Part shown: positions 50,790-59,241 of the stretch, piece after piece
Position numbering within the stretch: the first letter of the stretch is position 1
How the letters are laid out: every line of letters starts with the position of its first letter
DNA from: Burkholderia contaminans
GTDB taxonomy: Bacteria > Pseudomonadota > Gammaproteobacteria > Burkholderiales > Burkholderiaceae
Length of the DNA: 64,000 nt
Reading direction: 5' to 3'
Assembly (NCBI RefSeq): GCF_029633825.1
Contig: NZ_CP090642.1
Location: forward strand, 186,001-250,000
The notes under the pieces: model-generated
The model's database searches: none
The model's input: the letters and a program-made list of their open reading frames with translations, nothing else
What the model was told of the DNA's origin: nothing
Program-made: the position numbers and the translations under genes

Positions 50790-51734
50790 ATGCAACACCC
50801 GCAGCAATCGAACGTGACCATCGAGGGCATCGTTCCGGTGATGCTGACGCCGTTCGACGACGCCGGCGCGATCGACTACGCCGGGCTCGAACGGCTCATC
50901 GAGTGGTACCTGGCGCACGGCGCCGACGCGTTGTTCGCGGTCGCCCAGTCGAGCGAGATGCAGTTCCTGAGCCTCGCGGAACGCGCGGAACTCGCGCGCT
51001 TCGTGGTCGAGCGGGTGGCCGGGCGCGTGCCCGTCGTCGCGTCCGGACACATCAGCGACGATCTCGACGCGCAGGCCGAGGAGCTGTGCGCGGCGGCCGA
51101 ATCGGGCGCGCAGGGCGTCGTGCTCGTGACCAACCGACTCGATCCGCAGCGCCAGGGCAGCGCCGCGCTGCTCGACCATCTGCACCGGCTGCTCGCGCGC
51201 TTGCCGTCGGACCTGCCGCTCGGGTTGTACGAGTGTCCGGCGCCTTACCGGCGGCTGCTGTCGGATGACGAACTGCGCGCGTGCATCGATACGGGCCGCT
51301 TCGTGATGCTCAAGGACGTGAGCTGCGACCTGGAGACGGTGAAGCGGCGGGTCGCGCTCGCCGAGGGCTCGCCGCTGAAGATCCTCAACGCGAACGCCGC
51401 GATTGCGTGGGACGCGATGAAGGCGGGTTCCGCCGGCTTCAACGGTGTGTTCACCAACTTCCATCCGGACCTGTACCGGTGGTTGCGTACGCAAGGGGAG
51501 TCGAATCCGGCGCTGGCCGACGAGCTGTCGACGTTCCTCGTCGTCTCGGCGGTGTCGGAAGCGCTGGGGTACCCGGCGCTCGCGAAGCTCTATCACCAGC
51601 GGATCGGCACCTTCGCGTCGATCCGTTGCCGCGTGATCGACTACGACGTGCGTGAACGGTTCTGGGCGCTCGATGCGGTGCTCGACAAGATCGTGGCCGG
51701 GACCGAGCATTTCCGGCGAAGGATCGCCGCGTAA
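50790..51734 (+). CDS. DHDPS/NAL-family aldolase or dehydratase
   Basis: A 314-residue class I aldolase-type enzyme. The Schiff-base lysine is in RFVMLKDVSCDLETV (near residue 175), preceded by the conserved Tyr in LYECPAPYRR, and the N-terminal GIVPVMLTPFDDAGAIDYAG is the family opening. Members cleave or form N-acetylneuraminate, 2-keto-3-deoxy sugar acids or dihydrodipicolinate. AAGGAG lies upstream of the ATG. With the kinase and MFS it forms a likely catabolic route for a sugar acid: import, then phosphorylation and aldol cleavage in an order not defined by sequence. Confidence 0.9.
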   Translation: MQHPQQSNVTIEGIVPVMLTPFDDAGAIDYAGLERLIEWYLAHGADALFAVAQSSEMQFLSLAERAELARFVVERVAGRVPVVASGHISDDLDAQAEELCAAAESGAQGVVLVTNRLDPQRQGSAALLDHLHRLLARLPSDLPLGLYECPAPYRRLLSDDELRACIDTGRFVMLKDVSCDLETVKRRVALAEGSPLKILNANAAIAWDAMKAGSAGFNGVFTNFHPDLYRWLRTQGESNPALADELSTFLVVSAVSEALGYPALAKLYHQRIGTFASIRCRVIDYDVRERFWALDAVLDKIVAGTEHFRRRIAA

Positions 51735-51914
51735 TCGTGCGCGCGCTGCCGTCCGAGGTTCACGGTGCGAGACGGGGAACCGAACCCGGCGCATGCTTGC
51801 GCACTGCCGAGCGTGAGTGAGGTTTCCAGCCGGGACACCCTGCGCGGCGGCGCGAGCCGGTCGATCCATTGACCGGCGGCCGCCGCCACGATCGTCGGTC
51901 GGCCCGGACGCTCG

Positions 51915-53417
51915 TCACTTGTTCGCCAGCGTGCCGCTGCTGTTGGCACCGCCGAACAGCCGTGTCAGGTACTGCGTGTTCGAATTCATCTTGGCCATCA
52001 ACGCGTTGAGTGCCGTGAACTGCGCCTGGTACTGCTTGGTCAGTTGCGCGGCGTAGTCGGCCAGATTCGTCTGTTGCTGCGTGACGCGCTTCAGGTCGGC
52101 GCCCAGTGCGTTCGTGCGCAGGTCGATCATCCCGCCGCTCTTCGTGAAGGTCGCGATCTTGTCGGTCAACTGCTTGCCCATCCCGTTCGTCGAGTTGAAC
52201 AGGTGCGCGACCCCCGATGGGTTGCCGGTCAGCGCAATGTCGAGCTTCGCGCTGTCGGCCCTCAGCGTGCCGTCCTTCTCGAGCGAGACGCCGATCGCCG
52301 CCAGGTTCGTGTGCCCGTTGCCGTCCTTGTTGGGAACGCCGCGCGCGACGATCGACGCCAGGGCGTTGCGGATCGTGTGCAGTGTCGAGTCGCCGATCAG
52401 CGTACCCTGCGTGCTTGCCCCTGGCGTGTAGCTCGACAGCGCGCCCATCGTCTTGACGACGGCGTTGTACAGGTTCACGAAATTCGTGATCGTGGCCGCC
52501 TGCGACTTCGTGTCGGGGCTGATCGTCAGCGTCTGCGTATCGGTTGCGCTGACCGCAGCCGCCGACAAGTTCAGCGTGACGCCGTTCAGCACGCCCGACA
52601 CCGTGTTGCTCGCGCTGGTCGACGCGATGCCGCTGACCGTGAACTTCGCGTCCTGCGCGGCGGCGCTTTGCCGCCACGCGGCCGCGCCGTTCGCCGAATC
52701 GATCTTCGACGGGCCGCCCGTCGTGTCGGCCGTCGACGTGACGCCGAGGTTCGACAGTCCGTTGTCGTTGGCCACGTTGCCGACCGCGACGCTGATGGTG
52801 CTCGCCGAGCCCGTCTTCGACGACGCGAGCACGAGGTGCGCGCCGTCGGTGCCGTTGATGACCGTCGCGCTGATCCCCGGGTTGTTCGCCGCGGAGTTGA
52901 TCGCGGCCGCGATGCCTGACAGCGTGTTGTTCGTGCCGTTGACGTCAACCTTGAACGACTGGTTGCCGAGCGACAGCGTCAGTGTGCCGGTGCCGAGCGG
53001 CTTCTTCCCGTCGACGCCCGACGAAGCCAGCGCCTGCGCGGTCGCGATCTGCGTGACGCCGACCGTGTAGGTGCCGGCAACCGCGCCTGCACTCGGCGTT
53101 GCGGTCAGGCCCTTGCCGCTCGCGACCGCGGTGAACGTCGACTGCAGCCCGCCGTTCGCCAGCGTGGCGAGGCCCGCCTCGAGCGCGCCCAGCGCGGACG
53201 ACAGCGCGCCGAATGCGGAAATCTGCGTGGTGCCGGTCTGCTGCGACGCGGCGAGCGCCGCGGCCCGGCCTGCCGTCTTTGCGTTCACCAGCGTCGTGAC
53301 GAGCAAGCCGACATCCATCGACGCATTGCCGGTCGAGCCGTTGATGATCGATTGCGCCGCCTGTTGCAACAGGCTGTTCGTGTTCGCGCTGCTGTTCACA
53401 GGCGTGTTCGTTGTCAT
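51915..53417 (-). CDS. fliD: Flagellar hook-associated protein 2 (FliD), isolated copy
   Basis: A 500-residue secreted cap protein. The N-terminal region has DVGLLVTTLVNAKTAGRAAA and ISAFGALSSALGALEAGLAT, and the repeated SLGNQSFKVDVNGTNNTLSG and LNGVTLNLSAAAVSATDTQT modules of FliD. The C-terminal helix near residues 440-485 (GADLKRVTQQQTNLADYAAQ, LTKQYQAQFTALNALMAKMN) carries the coiled coil with which FliD assembles at the filament tip. It has no signal peptide, as expected for flagellar export. No flagellin, fliS or fliT gene is adjacent, and the upstream 1 kb is GC-poor; the copy may have been acquired separately. GGAGA lies upstream of the ATG. Confidence 0.9.
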   Translation of the reverse strand: MTTNTPVNSSANTNSLLQQAAQSIINGSTGNASMDVGLLVTTLVNAKTAGRAAALAASQQTGTTQISAFGALSSALGALEAGLATLANGGLQSTFTAVASGKGLTATPSAGAVAGTYTVGVTQIATAQALASSGVDGKKPLGTGTLTLSLGNQSFKVDVNGTNNTLSGIAAAINSAANNPGISATVINGTDGAHLVLASSKTGSASTISVAVGNVANDNGLSNLGVTSTADTTGGPSKIDSANGAAAWRQSAAAQDAKFTVSGIASTSASNTVSGVLNGVTLNLSAAAVSATDTQTLTISPDTKSQAATITNFVNLYNAVVKTMGALSSYTPGASTQGTLIGDSTLHTIRNALASIVARGVPNKDGNGHTNLAAIGVSLEKDGTLRADSAKLDIALTGNPSGVAHLFNSTNGMGKQLTDKIATFTKSGGMIDLRTNALGADLKRVTQQQTNLADYAAQLTKQYQAQFTALNALMAKMNSNTQYLTRLFGGANSSGTLANK

Positions 53418-54436
53418 GGGTGGTCTCCGGTTGAAAGGCGATCCCGTGACGAGCGTGTCGACGGCCTGCGGCGATGCGCCTGCGGGCCGTGTCCGGAGCG
53501 ACGCGTTCCGGGAGTCACGGGAGTGTCGGGAAAACGTAAGGTCGTGCGCTATCGTATATTTAAATCTGCACTAGTTAGTAATTTTTTGTAATGATTGTTG
53601 GGAAAAGTGTGGTTGGAAATGCGATGGTGGAGTGCGGATTAAAGGATTGAGATTTTTTGCCGTAAACACATCGTTTTGATTGTATTTATTGATGGATTTT
53701 TACTGGAATTTAAAACCTGCAGAGAGCGTGAATGTTTGATGAGTTTTTTCGCTTGCTCTGCTAAACACTGGATCGGTCGGCAGTGTGCGGAAAGTGTTCT
53801 TCTTTGCTGCCATCGGGTTGAAATCCTTGCCCACTGGACTACCTTCGCCGCGGATGACGTCAACCCGCTTGCCCGTGAAACGATTTCGTTTGCCAATACG
53901 CATTTCCAGTCCAGACGTCTTTTCCCGGAACAGGGGGCTTCGCAGATTGGAAAGAAAGTCGAGTGTTAAACTTAATTCACATATGGCAGGCTTGTACACA
54001 TAACATATCGTCGAATGGCGATCGAGATACTTTGTCGTGGCCCGTGAGCACTAATTGGCGCTTCAATATCGACGGGGCACGGAAGCTGGATATGAAGGGG
54101 CGGTTTCATGTCCTTGGAACATAAGAGCAGATCCATTGGGTCGGATTCATTGCTCCAGCGTCGCGGCCTTGTTTCGCTCGATTGTCCACTTTGGTGTGAC
54201 AGCGAATCTTGTTTTGACGGATTGATGATTTGTGCGGAGACAGTAGACTGCATCCGTGCTTCGCCAGAACCGATCCGGAGCGCGCCACGAGCGGCGCGCC
54301 CAGACGGATTCTTCGGCGGCGGGCCAGCCGGCTTGCTGTCCGATCGTGCGAGGAGTGGTTCGTTGCCGACCTGGCGCGCCGATTCGGCGCATCTCGGCAC
54401 CGGACGCATCAAACCGTCAATTCAAGGGTGATTGTC
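53418..54436. other. GC-poor interval of about 1 kb between fliD and doxX, no clear gene
   Basis: Bases 53540-54250 are visibly lower in GC than anything else in the window (runs such as AATTTTTTGTAATG and GATTTTTTGC). This should include the fliD promoter on the minus strand. A 99-codon frame on the minus strand (53700-53999) ends TLSAGFKFQ, which could be the last strand of an outer-membrane barrel, but it overlaps other frames and has no recognisable family. Frames in 54020-54430 have no codon bias of coding sequence. The region looks like imported or decayed DNA. Confidence 0.5.
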
Positions 54437-54850
54437 ATGCGTTACGTTTCACTGGAGTCGAAGAAGGACGAGCTGCTGCTGGCGGCTCGCGTGCTGTTGA
54501 TGATCCTGTTCGTGCTGTTCGGCTGGCAGAAGCTGACCGGCTTCTCGGGCACGGTCGCGTACATGGCGTCGACGGGGAACCCGGCGCCCGAGCTGGCGGC
54601 CGCGATCGCGGTGGCGGTCGAGCTGGCCGGTGGCCTGCTGATCGCGATCGGCTTCTACACGCGTCCGCTCGCACTGGTGTTCGCCGCCTATACGCTCGCG
54701 ACCGCGTTGATCGGCCATCGCTACTGGGCGTTGCAAGGGATGGAGCAATACATGGCGATGATCAACTTCTACAAGAACGTTAGCATCATCGGCGGGCTGC
54801 TGTTGCTCGCACTGACCGGGCCGGGGCGCTATTCGCTCGACCGGAAGTAA
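54437..54850 (+). CDS. DoxX-family membrane protein
   Basis: A 137-residue inner-membrane protein with four hydrophobic segments. Family landmarks: LLAARVLLMILFVLFGWQKL and ELAGGLLIAIGFYTRPLALV near residue 70, and MINFYKNVSIIGGLLLLALT near the C-terminus. DoxX proteins take part in redox or detoxification systems, but the function here is not specific. AGGG lies upstream of the ATG. A strong terminator follows. Confidence 0.9.
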   Translation: MRYVSLESKKDELLLAARVLLMILFVLFGWQKLTGFSGTVAYMASTGNPAPELAAAIAVAVELAGGLLIAIGFYTRPLALVFAAYTLATALIGHRYWALQGMEQYMAMINFYKNVSIIGGLLLLALTGPGRYSLDRK

Positions 54851-54880
54851 CGCGGGGCGCGGTTTTCCGCAGAGGTGACG

Positions 54881-54914
54881 GCCCGGTGCGTGCAAGCGCA
54901 CCGGGCTTTGCTTT
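54881..54914 (+). terminator. Rho-independent terminator of doxX
   Basis: GCCCGGTGCG (54881-54890), loop TGCAAG, CGCACCGGGC (54897-54906), then TTTGCTTTT. Confidence 0.85.
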
Positions 54915-55188
54915 TGGGCGATCTTCGTGAGGCGGCGCCGCCGCGGCTTGCTCGCGCGCAGGGGCGGCCGCGCGGCGTGTCGGCGTCGCCGGCAGAGCGG
55001 GCGTCGTCCCGGTGGACGGGGGCGCCGTGCCGAGCGCCGGCCGCGGCGCACATGACGCACGTCCGTCGCGGGGTTGCCGATCTGTCATCACGCCGTACCG
55101 ACTGTCATACTCGGCTATGCTCCCCGCCACCCGGGCCCGAGCGTCGAACGCGACCTCGTGCACTTCCAAGTCACCCGAATGACCGCCC

Positions 55189-56154
55189 ATGCCAAACCCG
55201 ACCTCGTCGACTGACCTCCCGACCGTCCTCCTCATCGGCGCCGCCGGCCTGCTCGGCCGCGCGGTGGCCGCATCCCTGGCCCGTGAATCGTCGCTGAACC
55301 TCGTCGCGACCATCCGGAACCCGCAGAGCGCAGGCGCAAAACGCCTGGCGCTGCCCCCGGAAAACCTCGCCGAACTCGACGTCCTCGACGAGCCAGCCCT
55401 CGAACACCTCTTCGCCACCTGCCGACCGGCCGCCGTGATCATCTGCGCGGCCGAGCGCCGCCCGGATGTCTGCGAACGCGATCCCGCGGCCGCACGCGCC
55501 ATCAACGTCACGGCCCAGGCCCGCATCGGCGTGCTCGCCGCGCGCTACGGCGCATGGACGCTCGGCATCTCCACCGATTACGTTTTCGACGGCAAGGCTG
55601 CCCCGTACCGCGAGGACGCCGCGCCGAACCCGCTGAACATTTACGGCCGCACGAAGCTGGAAGGCGAGGCGGCGCTGCTCGCCGCGTCGCCGCTGTCGTG
55701 TGTGCTGCGCCTGCCGCTGCTCTTCGGCCCGATCGTCGACTGGAGCGAATCGGCCGTCACGAGCCTCGTGCCGGCGATCGTCGCTGCCGCTCGGCCGGGC
55801 GCCGACGCGGTCGGCATGGACGCATGGGCGATCCGTTACCCGACGTATACGCCGGATGTCGCGGACGTCATCCGCGACCTCACGCTGCGCCATCTCGCGG
55901 GCGCGTCGATCACGGGCCTTCGTCACTGGTCGGGCGAGGAGCCGATGACGAAGTACGACATTGCGCAGCGGATCGCGGCCGCGCTCGGCATCGAAGCCGC
56001 GCTCAAGCGAATCGACCAGCCGACCGACGCGACACCGCGCCCATATGACTGCCACCTGGACGCATCGCGCGTGCGTGCCGCCGGGATCGACCACGCGACG
56101 CCGTTCGATGCCGCGCTACGCGCCGTGCTGCGAGATGCGCCGCAGGGGCTGTAG
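55189..56154 (+). CDS. RmlD-like sugar nucleotide reductase (extended SDR)
   Basis: A 321-residue enzyme. The NAD(P)-binding motif is GAAGLLGRAVA (near residue 16), the catalytic Tyr-X3-Lys in YGRTKLEGEA (near 149), and STDYVFDGKAAPYREDAAPN is the RmlD/dTDP-4-dehydrorhamnose reductase signature. MatB-like S-adenosylmethionine synthetase regulatory subunits share this fold, so the assignment stays at family level. No other rhamnose or nucleotide-sugar gene lies near, so its pathway is unclear. Confidence 0.85.
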   Translation: MPNPTSSTDLPTVLLIGAAGLLGRAVAASLARESSLNLVATIRNPQSAGAKRLALPPENLAELDVLDEPALEHLFATCRPAAVIICAAERRPDVCERDPAAARAINVTAQARIGVLAARYGAWTLGISTDYVFDGKAAPYREDAAPNPLNIYGRTKLEGEAALLAASPLSCVLRLPLLFGPIVDWSESAVTSLVPAIVAAARPGADAVGMDAWAIRYPTYTPDVADVIRDLTLRHLAGASITGLRHWSGEEPMTKYDIAQRIAAALGIEAALKRIDQPTDATPRPYDCHLDASRVRAAGIDHATPFDAALRAVLRDAPQGL

Positions 56155-56188
56155 GATCGGGCGCCCGTCGCGGCCCCCCACCTTCTTG

Positions 56189-56215
56189 TCGCCATTGAAG
56201 ATCATTCAATGGCGA
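56189..56215. repeat. Perfect 11-bp inverted repeat before the VOC gene
   Basis: TCGCCATTGAA (56189-56199) and TTCAATGGCGA (56205-56215) flank GATCA. It lies 35 bp after the RmlD-like stop and 68 bp before the VOC start. It could be an operator or a hairpin terminator of the reductase gene (no T-run follows). Confidence 0.6.
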
Positions 56216-56283
56216 AGCCAATTATCAAGACCGACCGACGTGCGACAGAATGCGTACCAGGCTTTCCAGCATGGACACGAAGC

Positions 56284-56688
56284 ATGCATTTCGACCACGC
56301 CACCATCGTTACCGATGACATTGACGGTACACGCCGCTTTTTCGATGAGGTCGTCGGTCTCGATACCGGGCCTCGACCGCCGTTCAGGGTCGACGGCTAC
56401 TGGTTGTACCTCGATAGCCGCCCGATGATTCATGTCACGCGCGCAACGCTGCCTGCGCGCGAAGGCCGCAGCACGCCGCGCATCGATCACATTGCGCTTC
56501 GCGTCGACACGCATCACGAGTGGGCGACGTTGATCGATCGACTGTCCAGCAGTCGGATCGACTACTCGTTGAGCGAAGTACCGCTGTCCAATGAGTTGCA
56601 GTTGTTCGTGTCCATTGCGCCGGGGGTTTCCGTCGAATTCGTGACGACGCTCGGCGCCGACAAGCTGTACGGGATTCCGAACGGATGA
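56284..56688 (+). CDS. VOC (glyoxalase-fold) family protein
   Basis: A 134-residue single-domain glyoxalase-fold protein. The metal-ligand positions look like MHFDHATIVTDDIDGTRRFF (His4), the middle TPRIDHIALRVDTHHEWATL (His near 66), and Glu in SVEFVTTLG (near 122). The HHE set is as in metal-dependent lyases or dioxygenases. I chose ATG 56284 because the family begins here; an upstream frame adds 25 unrelated residues. The substrate is unknown. It precedes an SDR gene with a 187-bp gap. Confidence 0.85.
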   Translation: MHFDHATIVTDDIDGTRRFFDEVVGLDTGPRPPFRVDGYWLYLDSRPMIHVTRATLPAREGRSTPRIDHIALRVDTHHEWATLIDRLSSSRIDYSLSEVPLSNELQLFVSIAPGVSVEFVTTLGADKLYGIPNG

Positions 56689-56875
56689 CCGGATCTGCCG
56701 AATCGTCTTGCGAAACACATGGCGCTTGCCGACTTTGCCGGCGACAGGCGGCGACAACGGCGATTCGGCGTGGGCGGCACAACCCTTGGCCGCAAGCGGT
56801 ATTCAGAACATTTGACGCGTGCGACGGGCACTGCTTCACGCTCGGGAACACGCTTTTGATCGGAGGAAACGAGCG

Positions 56876-57586
56876 ATGCAATTCGATGGACAAAACGTGC
56901 TGGTGGTCGGCGGAAGTTCCGGGATCGGCGAAGCGGCCGCGCGGGCCTTTGCGGCGGGCGGGGCGAGCGTGACGATCGCGTCGCGCGACGCGGCCAGGCT
57001 GGCGGCGAGCGCAGCGAGGATCGGTCACGGCGTGCGAACCGGTGTGATGGACACGACCGACGACACCAGCGTACGTGCATTTTTCGATTCGGCGGGCGAA
57101 TTCGACCACGTTGTCGTGTCGGCCGCGCAGACACCCACCGGTCCGATGCGTGGTCTCGCGCTCGCCGATGCGTACGCGGCGATGGACAGCAAGTTCTGGG
57201 GAGCCTATCGCGTCGCGCGGGCCGTACGTATTCGGCAGGGCGGGTCGCTGACGTTCGTGTCGGGCTTCCTGAGCGTGCGGCCGAGCAAGACCTCGGTCCT
57301 GCAAGGCGCGATCAACGCGGCGCTTGAATCGCTGGCGCGCGGGCTTGCGCTCGAGCTGTCGCCCGTGCGGGTGAATACGGTATCCCCGGGCCTGATCGCG
57401 ACGCCGCTCTGGTCGAAGCTCGATGCGCAGGCGCGGGACAGGATGTACGAAGGCGCTGCGGCGCGCTTGCCGGCCGGCCGTGTCGGTCAACCCGAGGACG
57501 TTGCGAACGCCGTGCTCTACCTCGCGTCGACCCCGTACGCGACCGGCTCGACGGTGCTGGTCGACGGAGGCGGTGCGATCGCGTAG
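56876..57586 (+). CDS. SDR-fold oxidoreductase lacking the catalytic Tyr and Lys
   Basis: A 236-residue SDR. The nucleotide-binding motif is VGGSSGIGEA (residues 11-20) and RVNTVSPGLIATPLWSKL (near 168) is the family C-terminal landmark. The usual Ser-X12-Tyr-X3-Lys is changed: after VSGFLSVRPSKTSV the Tyr position holds Leu and the Lys position Ile. The protein may bind NAD(P) or act in a pseudo-enzyme way, or use a different mechanism, as a known subgroup of SDRs does. GGAGG lies nine bases upstream of ATG 56876. Confidence 0.85.
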   Translation: MQFDGQNVLVVGGSSGIGEAAARAFAAGGASVTIASRDAARLAASAARIGHGVRTGVMDTTDDTSVRAFFDSAGEFDHVVVSAAQTPTGPMRGLALADAYAAMDSKFWGAYRVARAVRIRQGGSLTFVSGFLSVRPSKTSVLQGAINAALESLARGLALELSPVRVNTVSPGLIATPLWSKLDAQARDRMYEGAAARLPAGRVGQPEDVANAVLYLASTPYATGSTVLVDGGGAIA

Positions 57587-57751
57587 CGGCCCGGTCGGTT
57601 GAAGTTCGAATCGAGGCGCGTCGCAGGTTGACCGTGCGCGCGTGCCCGGATTCCGCGCGCCGTGTGCGGCGCCGGATGATCTCGGGCGCGCGGGCGAGCA
57701 TGAGCGTCTGCGCCGCAACCGTTTTGGGGCGCAGGCGTATTCGAGATGCCG

Positions 57752-58714
57752 TCAGCGCTTTCTGGTGTCAGCAGGCGGCGATCGTTTCGATGTCCGTACC
57801 GAATCGTTGTCCGGCATGTCGAGGCCGGACGAGCGGATCGTGTGCGACAACGCTTCTTCAAAACGCTCCATGGCAGGCGTGAACGTCTTGCCGCGACGCC
57901 AGCGCAACGCGGCGATGCGCGACAGGCCATCGTCCGCGATCGTCGCCGCCACGATCCTCGAGCGGTGCGGAATCGCGAGCGGACTCGCGATGGTCGCGTA
58001 GTCGGCGCGCTCGACGAGCCGTATCAGCGAGTCGACATTGGCCGCCTCGACCCGCACGTTCAGCGTAACGTTTGCGCCAGCACATGCGGTGTCGATCTGC
58101 CCGCGCATGGCGAACGTCCGATTCAGCAGCGCAAGCGGATGCGTCGCCACTTCCCGCAGGCTGACGGTCTTCCGGATCTTGCGACCGGCGGATCGCTGCA
58201 CCAGCGCCAGCCGTTCGATGAACAACGTTCTCTGCTCGATGTCCGCATGCGACAGATGGGAGAACGACACGCCGATGTCCAGTTCATTTTCCACCAGCCC
58301 CTGGTCGATCGCCGCAGCCGGAAGTTCCTGAACGGACACGTATAACTGCGGGTGTCGTGCGAGCAGGGCCGATATCGTCGGCATGACGAGCGATCGTGCG
58401 TACGTGTCGATCGCACCGATGCGCAACGCGCCGTGAACTTCGCGCGAGCGGTTTCGGACATTGGCCAGCGTCACATCGAGTTTCGACAGGATCGGCTCGA
58501 CTTCCGCGAACAGATCCGCCCCCGCTTGCGTCAACAGTATCCCGCGGCCCACCCGATCGAACAACGTCACGTCGAGCAGATCCGCCAACTCGCGCAGATG
58601 CTGGGACAGTGCGGGTTGAGTGAGGTGCAGCCGAGCTGCGGCTCGCGTCACGCTGCCGGCGCGAGCGACTGCAATGAAGCTGCGCAGCAGGCGAAGATCG
58701 ATCGCTGAATGCAT
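57752..58714 (-). CDS. LysR-type regulator divergent from tautomerase cluster
   Basis: A 320-residue LysR. The helix-turn-helix is FIAVARAGSVTRAAARLHLT with QPALSQHLRELADLLDVTLF. ATG 58714 has AGGA six bases upstream. The ligand domain (from about residue 95) has LRIGAIDTYARSLVMPTISA. The C-terminal 30 residues (TSKRSPPADTRKR) are polar. It starts 98 bp from the tautomerase gene on the other strand and probably controls that cluster. Confidence 0.9.
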   Translation of the reverse strand: MHSAIDLRLLRSFIAVARAGSVTRAAARLHLTQPALSQHLRELADLLDVTLFDRVGRGILLTQAGADLFAEVEPILSKLDVTLANVRNRSREVHGALRIGAIDTYARSLVMPTISALLARHPQLYVSVQELPAAAIDQGLVENELDIGVSFSHLSHADIEQRTLFIERLALVQRSAGRKIRKTVSLREVATHPLALLNRTFAMRGQIDTACAGANVTLNVRVEAANVDSLIRLVERADYATIASPLAIPHRSRIVAATIADDGLSRIAALRWRRGKTFTPAMERFEEALSHTIRSSGLDMPDNDSVRTSKRSPPADTRKR

Positions 58715-58721
58715 AACGGAT

Positions 58722-58760
58722 CCTGATGAATCAACACGCAAAACATTAATTTACATCAGG
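58722..58760. promoter_or_regulatory. Divergent promoter with distant inverted repeat
   Basis: CCTGATG (58722-58728) and CATCAGG (58754-58760) are complementary with 25 bp between, and the middle is AT-rich (AAACATTAATTTA). Such spaced half-sites fit LysR control of the two divergent genes. Low certainty. Confidence 0.4.
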
Positions 58761-58812
58761 CACACCGAATCCTAACCTCCCGTCGATGCATTCTTTCAAC
58801 GGAGGTGAAGAG

Positions 58813-59205
58813 ATGCCGCATCTGATCATCGAAGCCACGCCCCACATTGCGCGCCTGCTCGATTTCCGGTCATTGATGGGGGCGGTGCACGAACAGCTCG
58901 CCGCGCAAGGGCACGCGTTACTCGCCGAATTGAAGAGTCGTGTCTATAAGGCCGATCAATTCCTGTCCGGCGATGACCCGACACACGAATTCATCGTCGT
59001 CAGGCTATTGCTGACGAAACCGAGGAGCGAGCCGGTACTGAACGACATGGGGAGACTGATCCACGACGTCGTGCGAGATGCCGTCGAGCGGGTCGAACCG
59101 GCGTTCGGCTGGCAGTGCTGCGTACTCGTATGCGATTTCAGCGGTGCGCCTTACATCAAGACGGTCCGTGACGGCACCCGCTCCGACACCGGCGCGTCTG
59201 CATGA
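58813..59205 (+). CDS. Tautomerase-fold protein (CHMI-like)
   Basis: A 130-residue protein with the amino-terminal proline (PHLIIEATPHIARLLDFRSL) that is the catalytic base of 5-carboxymethyl-2-hydroxymuconate isomerase-like tautomerases; GDDPTHEFIVVRLLLTKPRS is a family segment. The start ATG 58813 follows GGAGG, and with this start Pro is residue 2 as required. It may isomerise a product of aromatic ring cleavage, but no ring-cleavage genes are close. It is the first of three genes (tautomerase, MFS, deacetylase) facing away from the LysR. Confidence 0.85.
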   Translation: MPHLIIEATPHIARLLDFRSLMGAVHEQLAAQGHALLAELKSRVYKADQFLSGDDPTHEFIVVRLLLTKPRSEPVLNDMGRLIHDVVRDAVERVEPAFGWQCCVLVCDFSGAPYIKTVRDGTRSDTGASA

Positions 59206-59241
59206 CGCGGCCCGCGTCGACAAGAATTCATGGAGACAGCA

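Noticed and set aside
53520..53600. A sigma-28 flagellar promoter for fliD
   Set aside because: A sequence like CGATAG is present on the minus strand, but the upstream TAAA element at the right spacing is not convincing.
53700..53999. 99-residue minus-strand frame in the GC-poor patch as a gene
   Set aside because: No start with a ribosome binding site and no recognised family; it competes with two plus-strand frames of similar quality. Kept only as a remark on the region.
54108..54431. 107-residue plus-strand frame before doxX
   Set aside because: Composition and codon use do not look coding, there is no family motif, and a minus-strand frame of 146 codons overlaps it fully.
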